Source: Neobacillus niacini (GTDB taxonomy: Bacteria; Bacillota; Bacilli; Bacillales; Cytobacillaceae). From it: a stretch of DNA of 64,000 nucleotides. Location: the NCBI RefSeq assembly GCF_000759675.1, contig NZ_BAWM01000010.1, positions 1 to 64,000 of the forward strand, in the 5' to 3' direction. Positions 1-9,368 of this stretch are shown in pieces. The translations under genes were made by a program, and so were the position numbers. The number at the start of each line of letters is the position of its first letter. The first letter of the stretch is position 1. The notes beneath the pieces are model-generated. The model was not told the origin of the DNA. It made no database searches and was given only the letters and a program-made list of their open reading frames with translations.

Positions 1-131
1 CATTTTGTTACGTTGGCTTAGCTTTTATAAAAAGCTAAAAAATTGTTTGTTGACGTTCTTGTTTGTTTAGTTTTCAAAGAACAAATTTCATCATTAACTT
101 CGTAAACACTTCGTTTAGAAGCAACTCTATT
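1..131 (-). other. rRNA operon leader (16S gene lies beyond the left edge)
   Basis: On the minus strand this stretch has the look of a Bacillus 16S rRNA leader. It contains a boxA-like antitermination sequence (TTGTTCTTTGAAAACT, minus strand, about 69-85), followed by the A/T-rich spacer that precedes the 16S gene. It sits just downstream of two strong promoters. The rRNA gene itself is not in the window, so the assignment rests on the leader and promoters only. A 16S-23S spacer also carries a boxA, but the tandem promoters immediately upstream favour the leader. Confidence 0.75.
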
Positions 132-160
132 ACTATATCATTTCGTTAACTTAGCGTCAA
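132..160 (-). promoter_or_regulatory. rRNA operon promoter P2
   Basis: The minus strand reads TTGACG (155-160), a 17-bp spacer, and TATAGT (132-137). This near-consensus sigma-A promoter fires toward the rRNA leader at the left edge. Confidence 0.8.
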
Positions 161-225
161 TACTTTTTTAAAAAAAGTTTTTTACGCTTGCGTGTTGTTA
201 ACTCGTCATTAACGACTGCTTAAAT

Positions 226-254
226 ATAATAACACCCTTACTAACTAACGTCAA
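226..254 (-). promoter_or_regulatory. rRNA operon promoter P1
   Basis: The minus strand reads TTGACG (249-254), a 17-bp spacer, and TATTAT (226-231). It lies about 94 bp upstream of P2, the tandem layout typical of Bacillus rRNA operons. Confidence 0.78.
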
Positions 255-309
255 CAAAATATTAGAATTAATTTTTCCTCACTTATTTATCTACATTAAT
301 ATATAGAAG

Positions 310-340
310 AAAGCCGCCTCCCACACAGAGAGCCGGCTTT
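310..340 (-). terminator. terminator after ptsG
   Basis: On the minus strand an AAAGCCG...CGGCTTT stem-loop lies directly after the ptsG stop codon. The following T-run is interrupted, so it may be moderately efficient. It separates ptsG from the rRNA promoters. Confidence 0.6.
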
Positions 341-344
341 TGTT

Positions 345-2417
345 TTATTTCGTAATTTTAATAATTCCTGCTTGTTTCAGATCAACTTGACCAGGCTTTT
401 CAATTACTACCTTTTCACCTTCTGCTAAGTTCGTGAAAACAATCGGCGTGATTGTTGAAGTAGCATGTTCTTTAATATAATCCAGATCAACTTTTAGTAA
501 TGGCTGACCCTGTTCTACAATGTCATTCTCAGCTACCAAGGTTTCAAATCCTTGACCTTTTAAGTTCACGGTATCAATTCCAACATGGATAAGAATTTCG
601 CGTCCTGTATCAGAAAGGATTCCAATTGCGTGTTTGGTTGGGAATAGGTTAACTATTTTCCCATTTACAGGTGATACAATTGTACCCTCTACTGGGACAA
701 TCGCAAAACCATCACCCATCATTTTTCCAGCAAAAACTTGGTCTGGAACTTCTGTGATTGGTTTTAGTTCACCTTTTAGAGGTGCCATAAATCCTTCGTC
801 TTCAGTACTGCGAGTGGTTTGAAGTGCTTCTGGATTTATTTCCTCGATTTGTTGCTCCACACCTTTTTCAGGCGTCTTCACTGTAGTACGAGGTTTTTTT
901 CCTTCTATTATATCTTTCATTTGTCCCTTTATCGTTTCTGAGCGTGGTCCAAAGATCGCTTGAATATTGTTTCCTACTTCTAAAACGCCGGCTGCACCAA
1001 GTTTTTTCAGTTGGTCTTTATCAACATCTTTAATATCATTAACCGATACACGTAGACGGGTAATACATGCATCTAAATGAGCAATATTTCCTTTACCACC
1101 CATCGCATCCAAAATGTTAGTAGCCAAATCAGCCGATCCTGCTTTACCTGTTGGTGCTTGATTTTCTTCTTCTTCTTCTAGCTCACGTCCAGGTGTTTTT
1201 AAATTAAAGGTACGAATCGCAAACCGGAAACCAAAGTAATAGATAACCGCAAAACCGAGACCTACCGGAATTACAAGCCAAGCATTTGTTTGCGGGTTGA
1301 TTAATCCAAATAGGATATAGTCAATTAATCCACCTGAGAACGTCATCCCGATTTTTACATCTAAAAGGTGCATAATCATAAACGAGAATCCGGCAAAAAT
1401 TGCGTGAATACCGAATAATATTGGTGCTACGAATAAAAATGAGAATTCAATTGGTTCTGTAATACCTGTTAAGAAAGACGTGAGGGCAGCTGATGCCATT
1501 AATCCTCCTACTAATACTTTCTTTTCAGGCTTAGCTTCATGGTAAATCGCTAAAGCCGCTGCCGGAAGTCCAAACATCATGAACGGGAATTTACCTGTCA
1601 TAAATGTTCCAGCTGTTAAATTTTGAACGTTATCTGAGATTTGAGCCATGAAGATACGTTGATCTCCACGAACCACTTCTCCTGCCTTTGTGACGTACTC
1701 TCCAAATTCATACCAGAATGGCGAGTAGAAAATATGGTGTAAACCGAATGGAATTAATGCTCGTTCAATTACTCCGAAAATAAAGGCAGAAATAGTTAAG
1801 TTTGCGTGAACCATGTTCTGTGAAAAAGCATTTAGTCCGTTTTGGATTGGTGGCCAAATGAAGATCATTAATAAACCTAAAACTAGTGCAGATGCTGCTG
1901 TGATGATTGGTACAAATCGTTTTCCTGCAAAGAAACCTAAATAAGATGGTAATTCAATTTCATAAAACTTATTGTACATTGTCGCAGCTAATATACCGAC
2001 GATGATCCCTCCAAACACCCCAGTTTGCAGTGTTGGAATTCCTAAAACGTTTGCATAGTTTAGACCATTTACATCTTCTGGTGTAATCCCAAGGACCGTT
2101 CCCATCGTTACATTCATGATTAGGTAACCAATAATTGCAGCAAGACCAGCTGTTCCTTCTCCCCCAGCTAATCCAACAGCAACACCCACCGCAAACAAGA
2201 GCGGGAGGTTTCCAAAGATGATATCTCCAGCCTTCTGCATAACAGCTGCAATCATATCAACCGTACTGTTATCTAGAAATGGAGCTAATTCTAAAAGTGC
2301 TGGGTTTCTAAGCGCAGCTCCTAAAGCAAGCAAAATACCAGCAGCCGGCAAAAGTGCGACCGGGAGCATTAAGGCTTTACCGACTTTTTGCAAGACGCCA
2401 AAAGCTTTTTTAAACAT
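345..2417 (-). CDS. ptsG: glucose-specific PTS transporter, EIICBA
   Basis: This 690-residue protein is the single-chain glucose permease of the phosphotransferase system. It imports glucose and phosphorylates it to glucose 6-phosphate, using phosphate passed from HPr. The order is EIIC-EIIB-EIIA. The N-terminal two thirds are membrane segments with the substrate motif GITEPIEF near residue 320. A linker then leads to EIIB with its phosphocysteine in DACITRLR (around 460). EIIA at the C-terminus has the active histidine in ILIHVGIDT (around 620). The length is close to B. subtilis PtsG (699). The gene lies directly behind glcT and a long conditional terminator, the standard arrangement for GlcT-controlled antitermination. 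The substrate could include related hexoses, but glucose is well supported by the glcT context. Confidence 0.93.
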   Translation of the reverse strand: MFKKAFGVLQKVGKALMLPVALLPAAGILLALGAALRNPALLELAPFLDNSTVDMIAAVMQKAGDIIFGNLPLLFAVGVAVGLAGGEGTAGLAAIIGYLIMNVTMGTVLGITPEDVNGLNYANVLGIPTLQTGVFGGIIVGILAATMYNKFYEIELPSYLGFFAGKRFVPIITAASALVLGLLMIFIWPPIQNGLNAFSQNMVHANLTISAFIFGVIERALIPFGLHHIFYSPFWYEFGEYVTKAGEVVRGDQRIFMAQISDNVQNLTAGTFMTGKFPFMMFGLPAAALAIYHEAKPEKKVLVGGLMASAALTSFLTGITEPIEFSFLFVAPILFGIHAIFAGFSFMIMHLLDVKIGMTFSGGLIDYILFGLINPQTNAWLVIPVGLGFAVIYYFGFRFAIRTFNLKTPGRELEEEEENQAPTGKAGSADLATNILDAMGGKGNIAHLDACITRLRVSVNDIKDVDKDQLKKLGAAGVLEVGNNIQAIFGPRSETIKGQMKDIIEGKKPRTTVKTPEKGVEQQIEEINPEALQTTRSTEDEGFMAPLKGELKPITEVPDQVFAGKMMGDGFAIVPVEGTIVSPVNGKIVNLFPTKHAIGILSDTGREILIHVGIDTVNLKGQGFETLVAENDIVEQGQPLLKVDLDYIKEHATSTITPIVFTNLAEGEKVVIEKPGQVDLKQAGIIKITK

Positions 2418-2490
2418 AAATTATACCTCCAATTTTTATATAGCTCATTAAGCGTTTTCATTTATCGTAAAATTGTAAAAACACAAAAAA

Positions 2491-2577
2491 GGCATGAGTA
2501 AAAGTTTAATTGAATTGAGGTTATGGGTATAGATTACCCATAAGCCTTTGTTTCAATTAATACTTTTCACTCATGCC
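2491..2577 (-). promoter_or_regulatory. GlcT-controlled leader: RAT region and terminator of ptsG
   Basis: Between glcT and ptsG the minus strand forms a long stem-loop. GGCATGAGTGAAAAGT (5' arm) pairs with ACTTTTACTCATGCC (3' arm) and is followed by a T-run, which makes an intrinsic terminator. In the BglG/GlcT family, the antiterminator binds an RNA hairpin (RAT) that overlaps the 5' arm of such a terminator and allows read-through. The RAT is inferred from position and family knowledge; I did not fold it. Confidence 0.75.
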
Positions 2578-2609
2578 TGATCGAATCAGTAACACGTAAA
2601 AAATAATAG

Positions 2610-3452
2610 CTATTTGAATTTTTTCTGTATTCTCTGCAAGTGCATCGTTAAATACACGGCTTCTGCATCAAATACTTTCATTTTTAATGTTTGTTGCATC
2701 ACTTTAATGAGCTTCCATGAAAGATTATAGCATACAGGATATTCTTGTTTCAATAGGGAATTTATTTTTTCTGGTTCCTCTACTTTTTCCCCTTTAATGA
2801 CTCTCTCAATAGTAAATCGAAGATGGCGCACAAGCCTCATATAATCAATACTCTCTTTATCGATGACAATATCAAATTGCTCTTCAACCATATTCACCAG
2901 TCTGCTCACTAACTGCGAATGCTGGTTAACCTCAGATAAGTTCTTTTTCGTCATCGCACTATGAATATGTAGAGCGATAAAACCAATTTCACCAACAGGA
3001 AGTGAAATCCCTGTCTTCTCACTAATCAATTCAACAACCTCTGAAGCGATTTCATATTCATGGCGATACAGTGTTTTCGTTTCGACAAGAAAAGGATTAC
3101 TCATTTCCATTCCTTTAGATGTCCTTGTAATAGCGAACATTAAGTGATCAGTTAAGGCAACATGAATATGTTCATCCAGCAGCGTATTTGTTCTTTGCTT
3201 AATCAGACTTATGGCAGAAATAATCACTTCTTGTAATTCGGTATCAATAAAAGGAAGCAATTTAATATAATTTTGTTGTTCCCTTTCATTTTTAAGCACA
3301 AAGAGCTTTTCTACTGAATCTGTTTCAATAAAATCCCCATGTTTCCGATTGAAACCAATTCCTTTTCCGATCAAGACTACTTCTTCATAGGAAGGGTGCT
3401 CAGCTATTAAAACATTGTTATTTAACACCTTATCAATTAACAGCTTTACCAT
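2610..3452 (-). CDS. glcT: transcriptional antiterminator of the ptsG operon, BglG family
   Basis: This 280-residue protein binds the ptsG leader RNA and prevents termination when glucose is being taken up. An N-terminal RNA-binding CAT domain (about 1-60) is followed by two PTS regulation domains. PRD1 shows its conserved histidines in DHLMFAI and FIALHIHSA; PRD2 shows them in RLVRHLRF and YLTMHLQRI. These histidines are phosphorylated by EII and HPr to set activity. The length matches B. subtilis GlcT. The ATG has a GGGGGAAGG ribosome site. It has its own promoter and lies just upstream of ptsG. Confidence 0.92.
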   Translation of the reverse strand: MVKLLIDKVLNNNVLIAEHPSYEEVVLIGKGIGFNRKHGDFIETDSVEKLFVLKNEREQQNYIKLLPFIDTELQEVIISAISLIKQRTNTLLDEHIHVALTDHLMFAITRTSKGMEMSNPFLVETKTLYRHEYEIASEVVELISEKTGISLPVGEIGFIALHIHSAMTKKNLSEVNQHSQLVSRLVNMVEEQFDIVIDKESIDYMRLVRHLRFTIERVIKGEKVEEPEKINSLLKQEYPVCYNLSWKLIKVMQQTLKMKVFDAEAVYLTMHLQRIQKKFK

Positions 3453-3492
3453 AACCTTCCCCCCATTTCGTCCCTATCACCTTTGTATTCTC

Positions 3493-3521
3493 ATGTTATA
3501 AGAGACAAAACAAGAAGTCAA
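3493..3521 (-). promoter_or_regulatory. sigma-A promoter of glcT
   Basis: The minus strand reads TTGACT (3516-3521), a 17-bp spacer and TAACAT (3493-3498), about 40 bp upstream of the glcT start codon. Confidence 0.65.
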
Positions 3522-3625
3522 CGACAATATTCGACAGTTATTTTTATGTTACTCCGTTTATAGCGATCAAAAAGAACGCAACGTAAATCCAAGCAATGCC
3601 AGTGTATCTATCAGAAGTTTATTGA

Positions 3626-3665
3626 TGCCCGCGGAAAGCGATGTGCTTGGAGAAGAAATCAACAG
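3626..3665. repeat. degenerate partial copy of the GC-rich repeat at 47.1 kb
   Basis: About 40 bp (TGCCCGCGGAAAGCGATG ... GAAATCAACAG) matches, on the opposite strand and with a few changes, the left end of the GC-rich core inside the MITE-like element at 47083-47272. It lies in the otherwise empty 272-bp space between glcT and pbuG and looks like a decayed half element. Confidence 0.6.
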
Positions 3666-3686
3666 ACAAGATTTACACAGTCAAAT

Positions 3687-3717
3687 GAAAAAAGAGCCTG
3701 TGAATTTCACAGGCACT
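3687..3717 (-). terminator. terminator of pbuG
   Basis: The minus strand has AGTGCCTGTGA-loop-TCACAGGCTCT followed by a T-run, directly after the pbuG stop codon. Confidence 0.85.
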
Positions 3718-3724
3718 CTAGATC

Positions 3725-5053
3725 CTATTGTAAGAAAATGAAATATAGCAAGAATATAACGAAGAAGAAGTACATGATTGGATGAATTTCTTTCGTTCTG
3801 CCTTTAACCATCATGGTGATTGGATAAAAGATAAATCCAACGGCAATTCCTGTAGCAATACTGTATGTCAAAGGCATAGCTATCATGGTAAGGAATGCTG
3901 GAACGGCTATTTCAAATTTTGACCAATCAATTTTTCCTAAAGAAGATACCATCAATACCCCAACAATAATTAATGCTGGCGCCGTAACTGGTGCAGTGAC
4001 AACAGATAATACTGGAAAGAAAAACAGTGATAGAATAAACAATGCTGCTGTAACGAGTGCTGCGAAACCAGTTCTTGCACCTGCTGCTACCCCTGCAGAT
4101 GACTCGATATAAGATGTAGTTGTTGACGTTCCAAGGACCGCACCAACTGTTGTTGCTACTGAGTCAGCAAGTAATGCACGACCTGCACGAGGAAGTTTGT
4201 TATCTTTGATCATTCCAGCTTGATTTGCGACTGCCACAAGAGTTCCAGCATTGTCAAAGAAATCAACAAACAAGAATGTTAAGATAATCCCAAGCATACC
4301 CATTGTATAAAATGAACTATCCGTTAATGAAGAGAAAGCTGCTCCAAATGTTGGTTCTAAACTTGGAACGGTATCAACGATTTTCTCTGGTGTCTGAATT
4401 AGGTTAAAAATCATCCCGACAATGACCGTAATAATCATCCCATAAAATACTGCACCATTAATACCTCTTGTCATCATAATAACTGTTACGATAATCCCGA
4501 AGATAGCAAGTAAAGTAGGTCCTGCTGTTAAATCTCCTAATCCAACTAAAGTTGCATCATTGTTAACAATAATTCCTGCACTTTGCAATCCAACAAAGGT
4601 AATAAACAAACCAATTCCTGCTCCAACAGCATGCTTAAGCTCTATCGGAATAGCGTTAATTATCTTCTCACGTAAACCTGTTAATGTTAATAGGAAGAAA
4701 AATACTCCCGAAATCAATACTGCTCCTAATGCATGCTGCCATGGAATACCACTTCCTAATACAACTGTATAGGCAAAGAAGGCATTCAATCCCATACCAG
4801 GCGCTAAAGCAAGCGGGTACTTTCCTAAAAGACCCATAACAATCGAACCGATCGCTGCTGCCAATGCTGTTGCTACAAATACAGCTCCATAATCCATTCT
4901 AAGCGCATCAGGTAAATCTTCTACACTAGCAAGAGTCAAAGTCAGCGGATTCACGACAAGTATATAGGCCATAGCCAAGAATGTTGTTATGCCGCCAATA
5001 ATCTCACGGCGATAATTCGTCCCTAATTCCTTAAACATAAAATATTTTTGCAT
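3725..5053 (-). CDS. pbuG: hypoxanthine/guanine permease, NCS2 family
   Basis: This 442-residue integral membrane protein belongs to the AzgA-like branch of the NCS2 purine transporters and takes up hypoxanthine and guanine with protons. It has about 12 to 14 membrane segments and family motifs such as ALAPGMGLNAFFAYTVV near residue 85 and FVDFFDNAGTLVAVANQ near 265. Its length equals B. subtilis PbuG (440). A guanine-class riboswitch and terminator precede it, so it should be shut off when guanine or hypoxanthine is plentiful. It lies next to guaA, as in B. subtilis. Confidence 0.92.
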   Translation of the reverse strand: MQKYFMFKELGTNYRREIIGGITTFLAMAYILVVNPLTLTLASVEDLPDALRMDYGAVFVATALAAAIGSIVMGLLGKYPLALAPGMGLNAFFAYTVVLGSGIPWQHALGAVLISGVFFFLLTLTGLREKIINAIPIELKHAVGAGIGLFITFVGLQSAGIIVNNDATLVGLGDLTAGPTLLAIFGIIVTVIMMTRGINGAVFYGMIITVIVGMIFNLIQTPEKIVDTVPSLEPTFGAAFSSLTDSSFYTMGMLGIILTFLFVDFFDNAGTLVAVANQAGMIKDNKLPRAGRALLADSVATTVGAVLGTSTTTSYIESSAGVAAGARTGFAALVTAALFILSLFFFPVLSVVTAPVTAPALIIVGVLMVSSLGKIDWSKFEIAVPAFLTMIAMPLTYSIATGIAVGFIFYPITMMVKGRTKEIHPIMYFFFVIFLLYFIFLQ

Positions 5054-5092
5054 TTCTTCTTCCCCCTAGGAATCTTTCTTTGATAAAAACCA

Positions 5093-5122
5093 AAAAAACG
5101 CTCCGATATCTACCGGAACGCT
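5093..5122 (-). terminator. riboswitch-controlled terminator of pbuG
   Basis: On the minus strand AGCGTTCCG pairs with CGGAGCG and a run of seven T follows. It lies between the purine aptamer and pbuG, so it is the expression platform of an OFF switch. Confidence 0.75.
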
Positions 5123-5176
5123 TGACTTGGGGCTAGTGTAAATAAAATGAGGAGGTCCCTCAGTTTTAAACACTGC

Positions 5177-5243
5177 CTCGTAGTCAAGCCATTTACGGTG
5201 GCTCGGTAGAAACTTTTGGGCCATATTCCCAATATTATACGAG
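5177..5243 (-). ncRNA. purine riboswitch aptamer, guanine class (pbuG)
   Basis: The minus strand carries the purine aptamer. P1 is formed by CTCGTATAAT and GACTACGAG. The P2 hairpin has loop GAATATGG, the junction reads GTTTCTACC, and P3 has the loop CACCGTAAATGG. The discriminator base in J3/1 is C (TGACTACG), which specifies guanine/hypoxanthine rather than adenine. A terminator lies downstream and pbuG follows. Confidence 0.92.
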
Positions 5244-5273
5244 TTAAATCGACAAATTATTTACTTCCTCATT

Positions 5274-5302
5274 ATTCTACCAAGGATTTTTCTCTTTGTA
5301 AA
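5274..5302 (-). promoter_or_regulatory. sigma-A promoter of the pbuG riboswitch transcript
   Basis: The minus strand reads TTTACA (5297-5302), a 17-bp spacer and TAGAAT (5274-5279), about 30 bp ahead of the aptamer. Confidence 0.65.
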
Positions 5303-5305
5303 CAC

Positions 5306-5350
5306 AAAAAACGAACGTTTTTTAATATATATTAAAAAACGTTCGTTTTT
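5306..5350 (-). terminator. symmetrical terminator between guaA and pbuG
   Basis: A long perfect palindrome (AAAAACGAACGTTTTTT and its complement around AATATATATT) lies 19 bp past the guaA stop. A-runs and T-runs on both sides make it usable in either direction; here it ends guaA. Confidence 0.85.
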
Positions 5351-5368
5351 AGAACCATTATATAAAAT

Positions 5369-6904
5369 TTACTCCCATTCAATCGTTGCAGGCGGCTTAC
5401 TCGTAATGTCATATACCACTCGGTTAACATGTGCAACTTCATTTACAATCCGAGTTGATATAACTTCTAGCACATCCCATGGGATACGTGCCCAGTCAGA
5501 GGTCATCCCATCAATGGACGTAACAGCGCGGATACCGATTGTATAATCATATGTCCGGGCGTCGCCCATTACACCAACACTGCGAATGTCCGGCAGTACC
5601 GTAAAGTATTGCCATATTTCACGATCAAGTCCAGCCTTCTTAATTTCTTCACGCAGGATCCAGTCAGATTCGCGAACAATTTCAAGTTTATCCTCAGAAA
5701 TCGCTCCTAAGACACGAATTCCAAGACCTGGTCCAGGGAATGGCTGTCTCCAAACAATATCATCCGGTATTCCAAGCTCTGTACCAAGCGCACGAACCTC
5801 ATCTTTAAACAGGGTATTCAATGGTTCGATTAATTTAAATTGCATATCTTCTGGCAAACCACCGACATTATGGTGGGATTTAATCGTTTGTGCAGTGGCA
5901 GTTCCACTTTCAATGATATCGGTATACAGTGTTCCTTGAGCTAAAAACTCAATTCCTTCAAGCTTAGTCGCTTCATCATCGAATACATAAATGAACTCGT
6001 TGCCAATGATTTTCCGTTTCTTCTCTGGATCAGAAACGCCTTCTAATTTAGATAAGAAACGATCTTTTGCGTCTACTTTAATGACATTCATATGGAAGCC
6101 TTCTGTGAAAGTCTTCATAACACTTTCCGCTTCATTTTTACGAAGCAAACCATGGTCAACAAAAATACATGTTAGTTGATTCCCGATTGCTTTATGAATA
6201 AGTACAGCAACAACAGAAGAGTCTACTCCGCCACTAAGGGCACAAAGTACTTTCTTATCGCCAACCTGCTCACGAATCTTCGCCATTTCCACTTCAATGA
6301 AGTTTTCCATTGACCAATCGCCTTTACACTCACACACATTAAAAACAAAATTCTTAAGCAGCTCATTTCCATACACGGAATGACGAACTTCTGGGTGAAA
6401 TTGAACAGCGTATAATTTTCGGTCCTCATTACTCATCGCTGAAATTGGGCAAGATGGGTTTGTTCCATCAACAGTAAAACCAGCAGGTGCTTCCACCACT
6501 AAATCTCCATGACTCATCCAAACAACCTGCTCTTCCGGCATATCGTGGAATAGCTTACTTTGATTTTGGATATTCATGACAGCCTTTCCGTACTCACGGT
6601 TTTTTGCTTTTTCAACCTTCCCATCAAAGTGAACAGTCATTAATTGCATACCATAGCAAATTCCTAAGATAGGAAGACCCATTTCAAAAATTTCTTCATC
6701 GCAGCGGAAAGAGTTTTCATCATATACACTGTTTGGTCCACCTGAAAAAATGATTCCCTTAGGATTCATCTTTCTAATTTCCTCAGCCGTAATGGTATGA
6801 GGATGAAGTTCACTGTAAACACCGAACTCACGAATTCTGCGTGTAATCAACTGGTTATACTGGCTTCCAAAGTCTAAAACAACAATTAAATCTGTATTTG
6901 TCAA
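5369..6904 (-). CDS. guaA: GMP synthase (glutamine-hydrolysing)
   Basis: GuaA converts XMP, ATP and glutamine to GMP. The glutamine amidotransferase domain is N-terminal, with the nucleophile in [11 protein letters not shown] (around 85) and the His/Glu pair in [10 protein letters not shown] (around 175). The ATP pyrophosphatase P-loop SGGVDSS is near 225, and the dimerisation domain ends in KPPATIEWE. The reading frame is open further upstream, but that extension contains the ribosome site GAAGAGGTG. I therefore start at the TTG at 6904 (6 nt after it), giving 511 residues, like B. subtilis (513). It has its own guanine riboswitch, so the enzyme is controlled by its product pathway. Confidence 0.95.
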   Translation of the reverse strand: MTNTDLIVVLDFGSQYNQLITRRIREFGVYSELHPHTITAEEIRKMNPKGIIFSGGPNSVYDENSFRCDEEIFEMGLPILGICYGMQLMTVHFDGKVEKAKNREYGKAVMNIQNQSKLFHDMPEEQVVWMSHGDLVVEAPAGFTVDGTNPSCPISAMSNEDRKLYAVQFHPEVRHSVYGNELLKNFVFNVCECKGDWSMENFIEVEMAKIREQVGDKKVLCALSGGVDSSVVAVLIHKAIGNQLTCIFVDHGLLRKNEAESVMKTFTEGFHMNVIKVDAKDRFLSKLEGVSDPEKKRKIIGNEFIYVFDDEATKLEGIEFLAQGTLYTDIIESGTATAQTIKSHHNVGGLPEDMQFKLIEPLNTLFKDEVRALGTELGIPDDIVWRQPFPGPGLGIRVLGAISEDKLEIVRESDWILREEIKKAGLDREIWQYFTVLPDIRSVGVMGDARTYDYTIGIRAVTSIDGMTSDWARIPWDVLEVISTRIVNEVAHVNRVVYDITSKPPATIEWE

Positions 6905-6952
6905 CACGGCCACCTCTTCCAATAATAATAAGGTTAGTATTTACTTAAATAA

Positions 6953-7005
6953 CAAAAAAAAACTAGAATTCTCCCTCCAAATAAACCAGGAAGGCAGAAA
7001 TCTAG
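6953..7005 (-). terminator. riboswitch-controlled terminator of guaA
   Basis: On the minus strand CTAGATTTCTGCCTTCC pairs with GGAGGGAGAATTCTAG, followed by eight or more T. Its 5' arm ATTTCTGCCTTC is also exactly complementary to GAAGGCAGAAAT at the 3' end of the aptamer P1. A clear antiterminator is therefore visible. Confidence 0.88.
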
Positions 7006-7037
7006 CTTTCTCACATTTGCTATAACAGAAATTTCTG

Positions 7038-7107
7038 CCTTCATAGTCAGGTCATTTACGGTGACCCGGTAGAGACTCTCGAACCTATTTTCGAGGATAT
7101 ATGAAGG
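7038..7107 (-). ncRNA. purine riboswitch aptamer, guanine class (guaA)
   Basis: The minus strand shows P1 from CCTTCATATA and TATGAAGG, P2 (CTCGAA...TTCGAG), the junction GTCTCTACC, and P3 GGGTCACCGTAAATGACC. A C sits in the discriminating position of J3/1 (TGACTATG), so it is guanine-specific. The junction carries C where TTTCTACC is usual, a permitted but less common variant. Confidence 0.9.
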
Positions 7108-7140
7108 AAAACATACCTATATAATTAAAATTCAAAATTC

Positions 7141-7170
7141 ATTGTATCAATAGGTTGTTTTTCTGGTCAA
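7141..7170 (-). promoter_or_regulatory. sigma-A promoter of guaA
   Basis: The minus strand reads TTGACC (7165-7170), an 18-bp spacer and TACAAT (7141-7146). It overlaps the end of the upstream transglutaminase gene and lies about 35 bp before the aptamer. Confidence 0.65.
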
Positions 7171-9368
7171 GCAATAGTCTTTTTAATTAAATTTTCCCAC
7201 AATTCCCTTGAATCCTTCCAGCTTCCATCTGGTAGTTTCTGATGGTATAGATATTGCTCATATCTATCCGTTAACTTAGACATCTCTCTCGATGCAAAAA
7301 AGGTATCAATGAATCGAGCATAATTTCTCAATGTTTGGTCCTCATTACGCTTTAAGCCGTAGCGCTCTAATTGTTCCAAAAGAATGAGGTAAGCTTTACC
7401 AATATTTTCATCCTTTTTTCTTAATCGGAACTGAAGTAAATACCAATGCGGAATCCATTTGCCTCGTAATCGATATAAGAGTCCAGCCGCACAAACAATG
7501 ACTCCAAATATTAATAACATCAACTTCCAATTCTTGTTAAAGAATGTTTTAACGCTTAGCCAGAAACTACTAAACGACAAAGATTTATCCGTCCCCTTTG
7601 AACTGTCCGTATCTTCCTCTAGTTCTTGCTGCGGCTTTGACGTAGGTGTAGCCGTTGTTTCCGTAGCCGCCGGTGTTCCATCATCATTTGTAAAATCAAT
7701 AGAAACCGTATTCGTGAAACCTTTTGTTGGTTCAAACGGAACCCATCCTTGGTTAGGAAAATAAACTTCAACCCAGGAATGGGCATTATTATTGGTGACT
7801 TCATAGATTTGTTTCGAAGAATCATCTTCACTGTATTCTAGAAACTCCCCGCCAGTATAACCTTTTACCCACCGTGTAGGAATTCCTAATGATCGAAGCA
7901 TAACCGCCATTGAGGTGGAAAAATTATCACAATACCCTATTTTTGTTTCAAATAGAAATTGATCTACATAATCATCATTTTCACCAGGAACCGCCACATC
8001 CGTCTGACTATAGATAAACCCTGCGCTGCCAAAATGGCGCTCCACAGCTTTTGCTTTATCAAACCAGTTTGTTTCTTCTTCCGTAATACTCTCAGCTAGC
8101 TCCTTAACTCTATCAGGGAGGTTATCAGGCAATTGCGTATATCTTTCGAGAAATTCTGCATTTATTTGTTCAGGATTTGCTGCAGTTGTTTCCCTTAGAT
8201 CAGCTGCTTTATATTTCGGAATTTTATGCTCTATTGAATAGGCATCCGGAGCGATTGGAGTAGAGTCAACACCGTTTAATATTGAGATTTTTTCCTTTGT
8301 TGAATCGATCTCCAAGATATAATTACGTTGAAATTGTACCCTTTGGATACCAGCAGGATATATTAGGTGTTCATAATCCATAAACATAAATAAGGATGCA
8401 CTTTCATCCCGGGTTTCAACATTTGAAGGGATAGAAAAAACAGGTATTAAATCCTCTCCACCTATTCGATAAAGAGTGGAATCTGAAGGAATCCAACCTT
8501 TTCCTGTATAATGGTCCTTTGTTTCTACCTTCCAGTAATTCTTTTCCATTGCTTCGCTCCGGAACACAATACTGTCATCCCCAATAAAAGGACCGCCTAA
8601 ACGGGAATCATCGGTGCCGTAACCGACTTTAGCAACACCGGTGCCAATTCCTTCTTCCCCGCCTTTATTGCCAGCAGCCTTAAGATAAGGAACAGGGTCC
8701 GGCCATATTGGTTCGAATTTTGGAGCAACAATCCCAACTATAACGCTAAAAGCAATCATTAAAACTAATGGTCTCATCCATTTTCGTGTGTTGAGAGAAT
8801 CCGTATTCACTTTTTCTTTAGCCAGGATCCGATAATAGGTTAACATCCCCATGACAGCAAAACCCACTACAACTGTTCGGACAATAGCTGTTCTTGCACT
8901 ATAGAGTGTAAAAGTATCCAAAACCGTTATGTAAATGAGCGTCATAAAGAAGAAAATGAAAATTCTTTTTCGATTCAGCAGCCAATAGTTGACTAAATAG
9001 ACCATTAACCAAAGAAGAATAAAAAACAAAAATGTCCGAAATTCATTTGATATTCCTGTCCAATTACGAGCCACCAGCATACTAAAATCTGTGGTCAAAT
9101 TACTAAAAAAAGAAGACAACCAGCTAAATTGAAAGAATCCTTCCTCATAATGAAACATATTAAGGGAAAAGAGGATGAACCAGATTTTCAAAATCGTTTG
9201 CCATATCCACTTTAGCCTTAAGAACGATGCGGCAAATGAAATCAGGATAAATATAACAAACATCTCAATATGTTCAGTTGTAGTTAATTGCTCAACCGGA
9301 CGTAACCATTCCCATAAAAGCAGAAAACCTAATAAGTATAAAAGAAAAGACTGAAAATCTCTTTTCAT
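7167..9368 (-). CDS. membrane-anchored transglutaminase-like protein (YebA type)
   Basis: This 733-residue protein has about seven N-terminal membrane segments (1-210) and a large extracellular region. Within that region is a transglutaminase/protease-like core: Cys in IGYCDNFSTSMAVMLRSLG (around 475) and His in NNNAHSWVEVYF (around 530). The third triad position reads VPFEPT, with Glu where Asp is usual. Another membrane helix near 625 and a short cytoplasmic tail (DUF4129-like) follow. It overlaps the DUF58 gene by 4 bp in an ATPase-DUF58-transglutaminase operon, the same as B. subtilis yeaC-yeaD-yebA. MoxR/DUF58/transglutaminase clusters are thought to act in envelope protein processing; the substrate is unknown. 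Confidence 0.85.
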   Translation of the reverse strand: MKRDFQSFLLYLLGFLLLWEWLRPVEQLTTTEHIEMFVIFILISFAASFLRLKWIWQTILKIWFILFSLNMFHYEEGFFQFSWLSSFFSNLTTDFSMLVARNWTGISNEFRTFLFFILLWLMVYLVNYWLLNRKRIFIFFFMTLIYITVLDTFTLYSARTAIVRTVVVGFAVMGMLTYYRILAKEKVNTDSLNTRKWMRPLVLMIAFSVIVGIVAPKFEPIWPDPVPYLKAAGNKGGEEGIGTGVAKVGYGTDDSRLGGPFIGDDSIVFRSEAMEKNYWKVETKDHYTGKGWIPSDSTLYRIGGEDLIPVFSIPSNVETRDESASLFMFMDYEHLIYPAGIQRVQFQRNYILEIDSTKEKISILNGVDSTPIAPDAYSIEHKIPKYKAADLRETTAANPEQINAEFLERYTQLPDNLPDRVKELAESITEEETNWFDKAKAVERHFGSAGFIYSQTDVAVPGENDDYVDQFLFETKIGYCDNFSTSMAVMLRSLGIPTRWVKGYTGGEFLEYSEDDSSKQIYEVTNNNAHSWVEVYFPNQGWVPFEPTKGFTNTVSIDFTNDDGTPAATETTATPTSKPQQELEEDTDSSKGTDKSLSFSSFWLSVKTFFNKNWKLMLLIFGVIVCAAGLLYRLRGKWIPHWYLLQFRLRKKDENIGKAYLILLEQLERYGLKRNEDQTLRNYARFIDTFFASREMSKLTDRYEQYLYHQKLPDGSWKDSRELWENLIKKTIA

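Noticed and set aside
6905..6922. Longer guaA starting at 6922
   Set aside because: The extra codons contain the ribosome binding site GAAGAGGTG, so the TTG at 6904 is preferred.
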